From: Variovorax paradoxus NBRC 15149
GTDB taxonomy: Bacteria > Pseudomonadota > Gammaproteobacteria > Burkholderiales > Burkholderiaceae_C
Reading direction: 5' to 3'
Assembly: GCF_001591365.1 (NCBI RefSeq)
Contig: NZ_BCUT01000002.1
Location: 744,001 to 808,000 of the forward strand
Length of the DNA: 64,000 nt
Part shown: one piece after another, positions 9,117 through 16,582 of the stretch
How positions within the stretch are numbered: position 1 is the stretch's first letter
How the letters are laid out: each line of letters starts with the position of its first letter
The notes under the pieces: model-generated
The model's input: only the letters and a program-made list of their open reading frames with translations
The model's database searches: none
What the model was told of the DNA's origin: nothing
Program-made: the position numbers and the translations under genes

Positions 9117-10223
9117 TCACCGGGTGCGCGTTGCGGGCGGCTGAGCGTTGTCTCGGTCTGGAGTTCGGCGTCTGATCTGCTCTTTCCAGTGGTCGGCCAG
9201 CCGCTGCGAGTCGGTTTGTATGTCTGGCATTCTTTCGACGAAATGATCCACTTGGGCGGCAAGATCTGCCTTGCGCTGTCTTCGAAGCGCATCTGCTGTG
9301 GCGCGCCAATCTGCGACCACTGCCCGCCGGGTGTTTCGCATCTGCTCTTGTCCGTTATCCACGGCGCCCCGCCCCGAACCCAGCGCCTGGAGCAGGTTCT
9401 CCAGCTTGGCGCGCATGAAGGTCGAGGTCTTCGGCGGTCGATGCTTGGCCCGAGCGCTGGGCGGCAGTTGCCCGAATGTCCGAAGCGCGCGAAGCCGATG
9501 ATGAATCGCATCCCTGTACGGCTTGCGGGTCTGCCCTCGCACCTGTCGCGGTGTGGCATTGGCCGCCACGCCCTGCTCTCGCATCAGTGCGGCGAACTGC
9601 TCGCGCCACTGGCGCAGCGTGTCCTTGCGGATGTAGAGGCGCTGGCCAGGCTCGAACTCGTGCTCGCACTTGACCACCAGATGCACATGCGGATGCGGCT
9701 GATCGGTGTGCAGCACCATGGCGTAGCGATATTGCAGCGCGAAGTTCTCGCGTGCGAAGACACGCGCCGCAGCCAGCACCTTTTCCGGCGGCGTGCCGGC
9801 GGGCATGGACAGGACGATGTTGTGAACCAACTTCGCACGCGTATCTTTTTGCCCCGAAGCGGGTCTCGGCTTGTACTGGCTTCTGCAAAGCTCAAGCTGC
9901 CAGTCGGCCGTGATCTCCTTGGCTGCGCCTCGTCCCTGCTGCGCCAGCCCCTCGTCGGTGTCGATCGGCAGCTTGCCGTGCCGGCCGATGTAGCGCAGAT
10001 GGGCCTCGACGCCGCCGATGTCCCGCCCGCCGCCGGAGACCTTCACCATCACCTCGGGCGTGCGCCCCACGGTGCGCTGGATCTGCGCGATCTGGTCGGC
10101 GCCGAGGCGGAGCTGGCCGCCCGGTCCTCGCCGGCCGTAGCTCACGATGTCCAGGGTCATGTCGCGCGGCGCATCGGTCGGGCCGAGGCCGCTTCTGTCC
10201 ACGCGCACCATCTGCTTAGGCAT
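9117..10223 (-). CDS. VirD2/MOBP-type conjugative relaxase
   Basis: 368 residues. The N-terminal relaxase domain contains the VirD2-like segment KLVHNIVLSMPAGT (about 131-144) and the metal-binding histidine motif HPHVHLVVK (His177, His179, His181). A Tyr nucleophile candidate lies in the SYGRRG segment (Tyr29) or in EAHLRYIGRHG (Tyr78). The C-terminal ~130 residues are Arg/Lys-rich and helical and lack a primase or helicase domain. Relaxases nick oriT and travel covalently bound to the strand. The gene overlaps mobC by 8 bases and is transcribed toward the T4SS genes, convergent with traX. Confidence 0.88.
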   Translation of the reverse strand: MPKQMVRVDRSGLGPTDAPRDMTLDIVSYGRRGPGGQLRLGADQIAQIQRTVGRTPEVMVKVSGGGRDIGGVEAHLRYIGRHGKLPIDTDEGLAQQGRGAAKEITADWQLELCRSQYKPRPASGQKDTRAKLVHNIVLSMPAGTPPEKVLAAARVFARENFALQYRYAMVLHTDQPHPHVHLVVKCEHEFEPGQRLYIRKDTLRQWREQFAALMREQGVAANATPRQVRGQTRKPYRDAIHHRLRALRTFGQLPPSARAKHRPPKTSTFMRAKLENLLQALGSGRGAVDNGQEQMRNTRRAVVADWRATADALRRQRKADLAAQVDHFVERMPDIQTDSQRLADHWKEQIRRRTPDRDNAQPPATRTR

Positions 10224-10797
10224 GGCGGCTCCCTCCGCCGGTCCCCCAGCTGATGAGGTTGCGACGCACGAGGGCGGCCGTGGCTTCGCGTGCCGCCTCG
10301 ACTTCCCGCCGGACCGACGCGATCGCTTCGCCCAGGTCCGACGCCACCGGCTCGGGCAGCGTGTTCGGCATGCCGAACATTCGAAGCTGCCGCCCCAACG
10401 CGGCCAGTCGGGCGCCGGTCACTTTGATTTGATCCAGTTCGTTCGGCGGCAGCACGGCCGCGTCACGCACATGGTTGTGGATCAGCAGGGCCAGGTAGCT
10501 GGCTGTCTTCATTCCACGGGAATGGGCGCGCTGTGCCGCCAGCGCGCGATCGCCTTGGCGAAGCCGCAGCGTGACGCGGTCCGTCGCGCCAACGTCGCTT
10601 TCCGTTTCGTGCGGGAATCGCTGTGCACCCGAGCCCGGCGAGATATCGCCGTGGGTCTTGAGGACCTCGTCGATCATCTTCGCGAGCAGGCTCGACGCAC
10701 TGAGATGGTGACGCGCGGCCAGCGCGGCGAACTGCACCCTCGTCTCGGGCGGCACCCGGGTAGCTATCACGCGGCTCGGTCGAGAGGTCTTGGTCAT
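10216..10797 (-). CDS. mobC: MobC-like relaxosome accessory protein
   Basis: 193 residues. The N-terminal ~45 residues resemble a ribbon-helix-helix DNA-binding fold (RVIATRVPPETRVQFAALAARHHLSASSLLAKMI). The C-terminal part has the conserved LxQIKVTGARLAALGRQLR segment common to MobC/TraJ-like relaxosome proteins. Such proteins bind oriT and open the nick region for the relaxase. The gene starts 12 bases from the proposed oriT inverted repeat and is translationally coupled to the relaxase gene. One copy of the element's palindrome lies inside the coding sequence, read as RMFGMPNT. Confidence 0.82.
   Translation of the reverse strand: MTKTSRPSRVIATRVPPETRVQFAALAARHHLSASSLLAKMIDEVLKTHGDISPGSGAQRFPHETESDVGATDRVTLRLRQGDRALAAQRAHSRGMKTASYLALLIHNHVRDAAVLPPNELDQIKVTGARLAALGRQLRMFGMPNTLPEPVASDLGEAIASVRREVEAAREATAALVRRNLISWGTGGGSRHA
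10362..10379. repeat. Palindrome TGTTCGGCATGCCGAACA, copy in mobC
   Basis: Perfect 18-bp palindrome inside the mobC coding sequence. Identical copies are at 10956-10973 and 11189-11206, and a one-base variant at 16563-16580. A perfect 18-mer repeated this way is not expected by chance and suggests a protein-binding site. Confidence 0.7.
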
Positions 10798-10808
10798 TGC
10801 AACGCCGT

Positions 10809-10850
10809 TGCCGTAAACAATGTCTGACGGCAGTCTATCCTGCCCTCATA
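10809..10850 (+). other. oriT: Candidate origin of transfer (oriT) with nick site
   Basis: A 6-bp-arm inverted repeat (TGCCGT at 10809-10814, ACGGCA at 10827-10832) is followed four bases later by TATCCTGCCC. VirD2- and RP4-type relaxases cut after the G in (T)ATCCTG, so the nick is expected between 10842 and 10843 on the plus strand. The site lies just upstream of mobC and the relaxase gene, where oriT sits in this class. Seen: the repeat, motif and spacing. Inferred: function. Confidence 0.75.
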
Positions 10851-10974
10851 GCCGCACAAGGACTTTGCCCTCGGAATTCCAGCGTCGAGCTCCCCTCGCC
10901 GTTTCGCCACTCCCAGCGCGTTGCGGTCGATCGGCAGTTCGGCGCCCTCCATCAATGTTCGGCATGCCGAACAT
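10843..10974 (+). repeat. oriT-linked repeat, unit 1
   Basis: Starts at the predicted nick with CCCTCATAGCCGCACAAGG and ends in the 20-bp palindrome ATGTTCGGCATGCCGAACAT. Related units begin near 11000 and 13591, and an inverted partial copy lies at 26368-26432. The interior of this unit diverges from the others after the first ~30 bases. Confidence 0.7.
10955..10974. repeat. Palindrome ATGTTCGGCATGCCGAACAT, end of unit 1
   Basis: Perfect 20-bp palindrome that closes the first oriT-linked repeat, about 115 bases from the predicted nick. Confidence 0.75.
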
Positions 10975-10999
10975 GACGGAGGTAGACGGAACGGTCCCG

Positions 11000-11207
11000 C
11001 ACTCGTAGCCGCACGAGGACTTTGCCCCGAAAGTTTCGACGTCGTCCTGCGACTGCCGCGTCCAGGCTACCGAAACCGAAAATTCAATCCGCTCGCGAAG
11101 CAAGCCCAGACGGCCGCTGTATAAATTTCCTGAGGGCTCAATCAAGCGGAAGACCTCCGCTGTCGATACCCGCTCGAGGCTTTCTCGATGTTCGGCATGC
11201 CGAACAT
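11000..11207 (+). repeat. oriT-linked repeat, unit 2
   Basis: Begins with a diverged form of the nick-flanking sequence (CTCGTAGCCGCACGAGG) and then matches unit 3 closely over about 180 bases: the CGAAAGTTTCGACGTCGTCC block, the GTCCAGGCTACCGAAACCG block and the AAGCGGAAGACC block. It ends in the palindrome at 11188-11207. The AbiE-type antitoxin gene begins 83 bases downstream. Confidence 0.75.
11188..11207. repeat. Palindrome ATGTTCGGCATGCCGAACAT, end of unit 2
   Basis: Identical 20-bp palindrome closing the second repeat unit and lying upstream of the AbiE-type antitoxin gene; short flanking arms CTCG and CGAG extend its symmetry with one mismatch each side. Confidence 0.75.
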
Positions 11208-11253
11208 TCGAGGAGCATGAGGCGAATTAACACCCAGACGGGTGAAGCAGCAC

Positions 11254-11285
11254 GATGTCAGAAATCGACGAACAATTCTGACATC
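11254..11285. promoter_or_regulatory. Inverted repeat, likely AbiEi operator
   Basis: Perfect 10-bp arms GATGTCAGAA (11254-11263) and TTCTGACATC (11276-11285) separated by 12 bases, ending six bases before the antitoxin ATG. AbiEi antitoxins repress their own operon by binding paired inverted repeats just upstream, so this is the natural operator. The repeat could also form an RNA hairpin over the ribosome-binding region. Confidence 0.7.
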
Positions 11286-11290
11286 TGGAA

Positions 11291-11893
11291 ATGATCATGA
11301 CCACGCTTCCTGAATCCATCTTGATGCGCGCACGGTCCCTGCCTGAGGGAGGTCTGGTGTCGCCCAAGGAGTTCCTGCACCTTGGAAGCCGGGCTGCCGT
11401 CGATCAGGCACTGTCTTGGCTCACGAAGGAAGACAAGCTGCTGCGCGTTGCGCGTGCGTTCTATACCGCCCCGGTGTCGAACCGGTTCGGGACACGCGCG
11501 CCGTCGCCCGAGAAGGTAGTTCACGCGATGGCCGCCCAAAGTGGCGAGGTCGTGATGTCCCACGGCGCGAGCGCCGCCAACGCGCTGGGGCTGACCCAGC
11601 AGGTGCCGATTCGCGAGGTCTACCTGACCTCGGGACGCACGCGCAAGCTCAAGCTCGGGAGCTCTGAAATCCTGGTGAAGCATGCCCCTCGCTGGACGCT
11701 GGCGCTCGGAGCTGGGCCAGCCGGTGCGGCGGTGCGTGCTCTGGCCTGGATGGGCCCAGCCCATGTGAGCGAGTCGCTGGCGGCTTTGCGCCGCGCGTTG
11801 CCGCCCGCTGAGTGGCGGACACTGACGTCGGCGCGCGCGACCCTGCCAGCCTGGATGGCAAGGGCCATCAGCGAAGAGGCGCTGCGTGGCTGA
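11291..11893 (+). CDS. DUF6088/AbiEi-like type IV antitoxin
   Basis: 200 residues from the first of two in-frame ATGs (11291, 11297). The N-terminal winged-helix region has the SPKEFLHLGSRAAVDQALSWL block. The C-terminal half has the SHGASAANALGLTQQVP and YLTSGRTRKLKLG blocks seen in DUF6088 antitoxins. These proteins repress a bicistronic operon and neutralise an AbiEii-type nucleotidyltransferase toxin. The GTG start of the downstream toxin overlaps this gene's stop by 8 bases, the usual arrangement. The toxin is broken, so the antitoxin may be an orphan that still binds its operator. Confidence 0.82.
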   Translation: MIMTTLPESILMRARSLPEGGLVSPKEFLHLGSRAAVDQALSWLTKEDKLLRVARAFYTAPVSNRFGTRAPSPEKVVHAMAAQSGEVVMSHGASAANALGLTQQVPIREVYLTSGRTRKLKLGSSEILVKHAPRWTLALGAGPAGAAVRALAWMGPAHVSESLAALRRALPPAEWRTLTSARATLPAWMARAISEEALRG

Positions 11894-12059
11894 ACACCAC
11901 TTCGCTCAGAGCAATGAAGAGCAATGAAGAGCAATGAAGAGCAATGAAGAGCAAGACGAAATTCTGGAACAGGCCCGGGCAAAGACTGGCCGGCCTACTC
12001 ACTTGCTCGAAAAAGATGCGTGGGTTGTCTGGGCGCTGGGCGCATTGTTTGAATCGCCG
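11886..12059 (+). pseudogene. AbiEii-type toxin gene remnant, interrupted and truncated
   Basis: A GTG overlapping the antitoxin stop opens a frame for 13 codons (MAEHHFAQSNEEQ) before a TGA at 11925 created by a repeat expansion. The same frame resumes after the repeat and encodes the family N-terminus DEILEQARAKTGRP and LLEKDAWVVWALGALF. The homology stops at about 12059, before the nucleotidyltransferase core expected next. Collapsing the tandem repeat to one unit would restore one continuous frame. The loss of the catalytic region makes the toxin dead whatever the repeat length. Confidence 0.75.
11908..11953 (+). repeat. 10-bp tandem repeat GCAATGAAGA x4
   Basis: Four perfect copies occupy 11911-11950, with partial units on both sides, within the first codons of the toxin remnant. 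The unit is not a multiple of three, contains both ATG and TGA, and so changes reading frame and restart position with copy number, as in phase-variable genes. Confidence 0.85.
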
Positions 12060-12250
12060 CGATCGCCGGACGCGTGCCGAACTTCGACGAACAGAAACGG
12101 CGGATGCGATTTTCTGCCCCGCCAGGACCGTGAGCTTTCCCGGAAACGCCGGGATCATTGGCTCATGCGACAGACCACGAGACCGCATCGACGCGGGCGT
12201 CTCATACAGGGCGAGCAAGCGCCAGTCGCGATCAAGCCCTGTATCCAGCC
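12060..12250 (+). other. Junction sequence without a supportable gene
   Basis: Between the toxin remnant and the first XRE-cupin gene. It probably marks the deletion junction that removed the toxin body; nothing recognisable was found. Confidence 0.35.
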
Positions 12251-12922
12251 TCACTCGCGCAGCGTGGAAACCACCGACAGGTACGACACCGGCCCGCTCT
12301 GAATGGTCTCGATCCCGTGCAGCGCGGTCGCTTCGAACAGCAGCGAGTCCCCTGCCCCCACCCCAACTGACTTGCCGCCATAGCGGTAGCTGACCTCACC
12401 GGACAGGAAGTACAGGAACTTGAGGCCCGGGTGCTGGAAGGTCACGTAGGGATCGGCCCCGGGCAGCAGCGTGACCAGGTAGGGCTCGACGAACAGGTTG
12501 CCCGACAGCAGATGGCCCAGCAGCTCATAGCGGTAGTCTGAAACCGCGCCGATGCGATCGACCGAGACACCATGTCCTGCGCGCACATGGCAAAAGTCAG
12601 TGCGCCGCGCCTGATCACTGAAGAAGCGTGAGGTCGGCACATGCAGGCCCTGCGCGAGGCGCTCCAAGGTCTCCACCGAAGGCGAGACCAGCCCGCGCTC
12701 GATGCGAGAAAGCATCGAGGCAGAAATCCCCGAAGTCTTGGCCAGCGCGCCGCCAGACACATCGGCCGCCATGCGCAGCGCCCTCACCTGCGCGCCTATG
12801 CGCGCCGCGGACAGGCTGCGCACGACAGGAGCGGTTTGCCGCTGCCGGACACGCGTCACCGAAACCGGCAACCGCAGGGGGCGGGCCGTAGGCAGAGGCG
12901 AAGCGACTTGTCGACGCGTCAT
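12251..12922 (-). CDS. XRE-cupin regulator, copy A
   Basis: 223 residues from the ATG that matches the start of copy C; the frame extends 25 codons further but that tail is not shared. Residues ~41-100 form an XRE-type helix-turn-helix (GGALAKTSGISASMLSRIERG). Residues ~145-220 form a cupin barrel with HPGLKFLYFLSGEVSYRYGG. Proteins of this build are soluble regulators whose cupin domain senses a small molecule. Nearly identical paralogues lie at 16693-17361 and 29602-30273, each divergent from a short XRE gene. No metabolic target adjoins any of them. Confidence 0.88.
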   Translation of the reverse strand: MTRRQVASPLPTARPLRLPVSVTRVRQRQTAPVVRSLSAARIGAQVRALRMAADVSGGALAKTSGISASMLSRIERGLVSPSVETLERLAQGLHVPTSRFFSDQARRTDFCHVRAGHGVSVDRIGAVSDYRYELLGHLLSGNLFVEPYLVTLLPGADPYVTFQHPGLKFLYFLSGEVSYRYGGKSVGVGAGDSLLFEATALHGIETIQSGPVSYLSVVSTLRE

Positions 12923-13057
12923 TTGAATTCGTTGTGAGCAGTAAAGCTCCGAAGCTTGGCAACTGAGGAAACCGGCACGAGAAGCGATCCATCGCAAGGC
13001 TTAAAGCGCAGCGCCGCAACTCATTATGTACCATACAAGCGGGTGCATAAAGAAGTC

Positions 13058-13080
13058 CATGCAGCGAGATTCGCTGCATG
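13058..13080. promoter_or_regulatory. Inverted repeat covering the start codon of small XRE gene A
   Basis: Perfect 10-bp arms CATGCAGCGA and TCGCTGCATG with a 3-base spacer; the right arm contains the ATG at 13078. It could be an autoregulatory operator or an RNA hairpin that hides the start. Copy B has a similar arrangement at 17420-17437. Confidence 0.65.
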
Positions 13081-13350
13081 CGATCGACGCAGGATCCCGC
13101 ACTACTGAAAGCCTTTGCGGCCGAGCTGAAGGCTCGGCGGGCAGTGCGCGGGTTCAATCAGGAAGAGCTCGGTTTTGCCTCGGGCCTCAATCGCACATTC
13201 ATTGCCAAATTGGAGACGGCCACTACCAGCCCTTCATTGACCAGTCTCATCTTTTTGTGCAATGGGCTCGAGGTAGAGCCGTCGGAACTCATGAGTTCCT
13301 TGATGAAGCGCTACAAGAAAGAGCTGCGGACTAAGTCGGCGGCCGAGTAG
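13078..13350 (+). CDS. Small XRE regulator, partner of copy A
   Basis: 90 residues, almost entirely one XRE helix-turn-helix (about residues 10-68: LKARRAVRGFNQEELGFASGLNRTFIAKLE). No sensor domain is present. It is divergent from XRE-cupin copy A with a 155-base shared intergenic region. A role as repressor or modulator of the pair is inferred from this arrangement, which recurs three times in the window. Confidence 0.78.
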   Translation: MRSTQDPALLKAFAAELKARRAVRGFNQEELGFASGLNRTFIAKLETATTSPSLTSLIFLCNGLEVEPSELMSSLMKRYKKELRTKSAAE

Positions 13351-13485
13351 AAGATCTCGCTGATCATCCGGGCCAAGCGCTCCTCCCGTTCTTTACTGAA
13401 CTGGAAGATCATCGCGCGGATTGATCCCGTTTCCGCGTTCCCCCGCCATCCCAATATTCAGTGGGCGGCTTGAATCGCCCCGGAT

Positions 13486-13509
13486 TGAACTGACCCCCAG
13501 AAGTTGGAC
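13486..13509 (+). mobile_element. Possible IS3-family terminal remnant
   Basis: The string TGAACTGACCCCCAGAAGTT followed by GGAC resembles the ends of IS3-family elements. No transposase is attached, so this would be a solo end. Based on motif memory only. Confidence 0.35.
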
Positions 13510-13541
13510 GGTCACGATTCCGCCGATCAGGCGGTGCCTCT

Positions 13542-13597
13542 CAGCCGATAGTTCTCGTGTGAGATCAACTCACGGGCGCCCGGGATCTGTCCTGCCC
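13542..13597 (-). pseudogene. parE-like toxin fragment at a repeat junction
   Basis: On the minus strand this encodes GQIPGARELISHENYRL, matching the intact ParE gene at 20021-20305 (GQIPGTRELIPHESYRL) at high identity. The similarity ends exactly in TCCTGCCC, where the oriT-linked repeat unit 3 begins. Confidence 0.75.
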
Positions 13598-13780
13598 TCA
13601 TAGCCGCACAAGGGCTTTGCCCTTGAAGTTTCGACGTCGGCCTGCGACCGCCGCGTCCAGGCTACCGAAATCGAAAATTCATTCCGCTCGCAGAGCAAGC
13701 CCACGCGGCCGCTGCACAAATTTCCTCACGGCTCCATCAAGCAGAAGACCTTCGCTGTTGCGACCGTTCGAGATTTTCTC
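13591..13780 (+). repeat. oriT-linked repeat, unit 3 (left part, split by IS21)
   Basis: Begins with CCTGCCCTCATAGCCGCACA as at the oriT nick and follows unit 2 through the CGACGTCGGCCTGCGACCG, GTCCAGGCTACCGAAATCG and CAGAAGACC blocks. It is interrupted at 13780 by the IS21 element; the remaining end, with the palindrome variant, continues at 16553-16582. Confidence 0.78.
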
Positions 13781-14060
13781 TGCGCATTTCAGCGATCGTG
13801 GACGCCTGTTTCAGGCTGATCGCGGACGCTGTTTCAGCGCCATCGTGGACGCGCAGGGGATGCGCGCAAGCGAAGGGTTCAATGTATCTCAATCGTCCAT
13901 CATCAGTTTGAAGCGCACTGACGCGAAGCGAGGTTCCAGATGTTTGATGAGGGTCGCGGCGCAGACTTATCCACGGCGGCGGACGGCGCTTGCGACGTAC
14001 CGGCCGACGCGGTGGATAAGTCGTTTTCAAGCCCTCGGGCTTGTGAGGCAGGCGCCGCGT

Positions 14061-14804
14061 TCATTGCATCGGTTCCTCATCGCGCAGCGATTTGCCTTTG
14101 AGCTCGATCTTGTGACTGCTGTGCACGACACGGTCCAGGATCGCGTCGGCGAGGGTTGGGTCGTCCAGGTAGGTGTGCCAGGCTCGTACCGGCAACTGGC
14201 TGGTGATCAGCGTCGAGCGCGTGCCCACGCGATCGTCCAGCACCTCCAGCAGATCGTTTCGCTCGGGCGCGCCGACCGGGGAGATCGCGAAGTCGTCGAT
14301 CACGATCAGATCGAGCTTGGCCAGCTGCGCCAGACGCCGGGTGAAGCTGCCGTCGCCGTGGGCGACCTGCAGCTCATCGAACAGGCGCGCAGCGCGGGTG
14401 TAGAGGACCGAGAAGCCTGACCTTGCCGCCTGGTGCGCCAGCGCGCATGCCAACCAGGTCTTGCCGCACCCCGTCGCGCCGGTGATCAGCAAGTTCTGCG
14501 CGTTTCGCAGCCAGTCGCCGCCGGCCAGCGCGGCCACCTGGGCGCGGTCCAGCGAACGACTCGCGCGCCAATTGATGTCCTCCACGCAGGCCGTGCCGAC
14601 CTTCAACCGGGCGGCCTTCATCAGACGCGCCACCCGCTTGTCATCGCGCCAGGCGATCTCGCGCTGCACGAGCATGGTCAGGCGCTCGTCGAAGCCCAGT
14701 GCGGCCGCCGCGGTGCTCGTAGTTTGCTCCTGGATTGCGCGCACCATGCCGTCCAGGCGCAGGCTGCGCAGTTGGTCCAGGGTGTGTTCATTCAGCATCG
14801 TCAT
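14061..14804 (-). CDS. istB: IS21 helper ATPase IstB
   Basis: 247 residues. AAA+/DnaC-like ATPase with Walker A GATGCGKT near residue 112-119 and Walker B LDLIVIDDF near 167-175, followed by the SQLPVRAWHTYL block. IstB assists IstA in target selection and strand transfer. It is 13 bases downstream of istA on the same strand. Confidence 0.93.
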   Translation of the reverse strand: MTMLNEHTLDQLRSLRLDGMVRAIQEQTTSTAAAALGFDERLTMLVQREIAWRDDKRVARLMKAARLKVGTACVEDINWRASRSLDRAQVAALAGGDWLRNAQNLLITGATGCGKTWLACALAHQAARSGFSVLYTRAARLFDELQVAHGDGSFTRRLAQLAKLDLIVIDDFAISPVGAPERNDLLEVLDDRVGTRSTLITSQLPVRAWHTYLDDPTLADAILDRVVHSSHKIELKGKSLRDEEPMQ

Positions 14805-14817
14805 CTCCTTCAGTGGT

Positions 14818-16368
14818 TCAGTGGTAGTAGTCCGGGCCGCGCACGTTCTCGTGAGCGGGCAGCGGCGTGGGTGTCGTCGCGAACAGGGCGGGCTGGCGGT
14901 CCAGGCCGTTCTTCAGGATCGAGGCGACGCTGCGGTAGGTCGGCGCGCGGATCGCCAGCGCCCGGGCACAGGCGGCTTCCAGCCGTGCCGGCGTGTACTC
15001 GCGCGCCAGACGCTGCAACCCCAGGCAGGCGCGGTAGCCCTGCTCCGGATGCGGGCGGTGTTCGAGTTGCCATGTCACCACCGCCGCCGCACTGACGCCG
15101 ATGCGCCGGCCCCAGTCGATCAGCTTCTGGGGCGTCCACTCCAGGTGGGCACGGTGCGACGCCGGCATGTGCTCGGCGATGGTCGTGTGTGCGCCCTTGC
15201 GGTGACTCAACGCGTGACAGGCCACGCGCTGGTTGGCCGCGAAGCACTCCACCAGGCTGGCGCTGACGCGCAGCTCGACGGTGGTGCGCACGAGGGCGTG
15301 CGGCACGCTGTAGTAGTGACCGTCGAACTCGACGTGGTAGTCGATGTTCACCTTGGCGCTCTTCCACAGGCACGTCTCGAAGCGCTGGGCCGGCAGTGGC
15401 CGCAGCGCGGGCGCGTCCAGTCTCTCGAAGGCGCTGCGCCGGCAGCCGGGCAGCTTCTTGAAGGGGCGCTGGTTCAGATCGACCAGCAGCGCGGCGATCG
15501 CCCGGTTGAGTTCGTCCAGGCTGAAGAAGCGCCGGTTGCGCAGGCGCGCCAGAATCCATCTCTCGACCACGAGCACCGCGTTCTCGACCTTCGGCTTGTC
15601 GCGAGGATGGGCCGGGCGTGCTGCGAGCAACGCACAGCCGTAATGGGTGGCGAACTCGTCGTATAGGCGATTGGGTTCGGGGTCGTAGCGATCTGGACTC
15701 TTGATCAACGCGCGGGCCTGATCGGGCACGATCAAGCGCGGCACGCCGCCGAAGAATTCCAGCGCACGCACCTGGGCGCCGATCCAGTCTGCGGTGGTCT
15801 GACGCGCGGTGGCGCAGGCGTAGGTGTAGTTGGACGCGCCGAGCGTGGCCACGAAGATCTGCGCGGCGGCGATCTCGCCGGTGGCCGCGTCCACAAGCGG
15901 CACGGTCTGGCCGGCATAGTCCACAAACAGCTTCTCGCCGGCGATGTGCGTCTGGCGCATGGAACGCTTCAGCCCGAGCGCCCAGGCACGGTACTTCACG
16001 CAGAAGCTTGTGTACTTGTAGGCCTGCTGGCCGGCCCCGGCGAGGCTGCGGGCGTACTCCTCCCACAGCAACTGCAGGGTGACGCCGGCGCGCTTGAGTT
16101 CCTGATGCGCCAGCGCGAAGTCGGGGGCGAGTTGGTGGCTGGAGCGGGGCAACGCCGGTCGATACAGCCGGGATTCAAGCTCCTCGTCGGTGAGCGCCTG
16201 GGCGACCGCCCAGTCGATGCCTGCGGCGCGGGCGAGCGAGACGTACTTGCCCGCGACGCTCTTGGAGATCTTGAGCGCTCGGCCGATCTCGTTGTAGCTC
16301 AGGTCTGCCTGCAGGTGCAGGCGCAATGTCTCTCGGATTCGGCGCATCGTGATTCTGTTCGTGGGCAT
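14818..16368 (-). CDS. istA: IS21 transposase IstA
   Basis: 516 residues: N-terminal helix-turn-helix (residues ~1-45, ADLSYNEIGRALKISKSVAGKYV) and a DDE integrase core in the middle (FVDYAGQTVPLVD, the DQARALIKSPDRYDPEPNRLYDEFA region, and a downstream Glu in KPKVENAVLVVERWI), then a C-terminal Mu-like domain (AKVNIDYHVEFDGHYYSVP). Full length for the family. Confidence 0.94.
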   Translation of the reverse strand: MPTNRITMRRIRETLRLHLQADLSYNEIGRALKISKSVAGKYVSLARAAGIDWAVAQALTDEELESRLYRPALPRSSHQLAPDFALAHQELKRAGVTLQLLWEEYARSLAGAGQQAYKYTSFCVKYRAWALGLKRSMRQTHIAGEKLFVDYAGQTVPLVDAATGEIAAAQIFVATLGASNYTYACATARQTTADWIGAQVRALEFFGGVPRLIVPDQARALIKSPDRYDPEPNRLYDEFATHYGCALLAARPAHPRDKPKVENAVLVVERWILARLRNRRFFSLDELNRAIAALLVDLNQRPFKKLPGCRRSAFERLDAPALRPLPAQRFETCLWKSAKVNIDYHVEFDGHYYSVPHALVRTTVELRVSASLVECFAANQRVACHALSHRKGAHTTIAEHMPASHRAHLEWTPQKLIDWGRRIGVSAAAVVTWQLEHRPHPEQGYRACLGLQRLAREYTPARLEAACARALAIRAPTYRSVASILKNGLDRQPALFATTPTPLPAHENVRGPDYYH

Positions 16369-16560
16369 CAGGCTTCACCGCAAAAGGCGATGAGCTTGAC
16401 GCCCGGTCAAAAGATCACTTGCGCGCTCCCCAAATCGTCCACGATCGCGCTGAAACAGCGTCCACGATCAGTTTGAAATGCCGTCCACGATCACGTTGAA
16501 ACGGCGTCCACGATCAGCCTGAAACGCCGTCCACGATGGGCTGAAATACGCAATTTTCTC

Positions 16561-16582
16561 GGTGTTCGGCATACCGAACACC
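16561..16582. repeat. Palindrome variant, right end of repeat unit 3
   Basis: GGTGTTCGG and CCGAACACC arms around CATA: 9-bp arms matching the 18-bp palindrome with one central change and extra outer symmetry. It continues the flank GATTTTCTC interrupted by IS21, proving that units 2 and 3 had the same right end before insertion. Confidence 0.72.

Larger units (their letters stand above)
13781..16552 (-). mobile_element. IS21-family insertion sequence
   Basis: About 2772 bp. Ends are TGCGCATTTCAGC and, inverted, TGCGTATTTCAGC. Each end carries multiple copies of a GATCGTGGACGC-like motif (left 13781-13853, right about 16430-16552), typical of IS21. Flanking 8-bp direct repeats ATTTTCTC (13773-13780 and 16553-16560) are a target-site duplication within the IS21 range. 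Encodes istA and istB, both intact, so the copy may be active. Inserted into unit 3 of the oriT-linked repeat. Confidence 0.92.
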
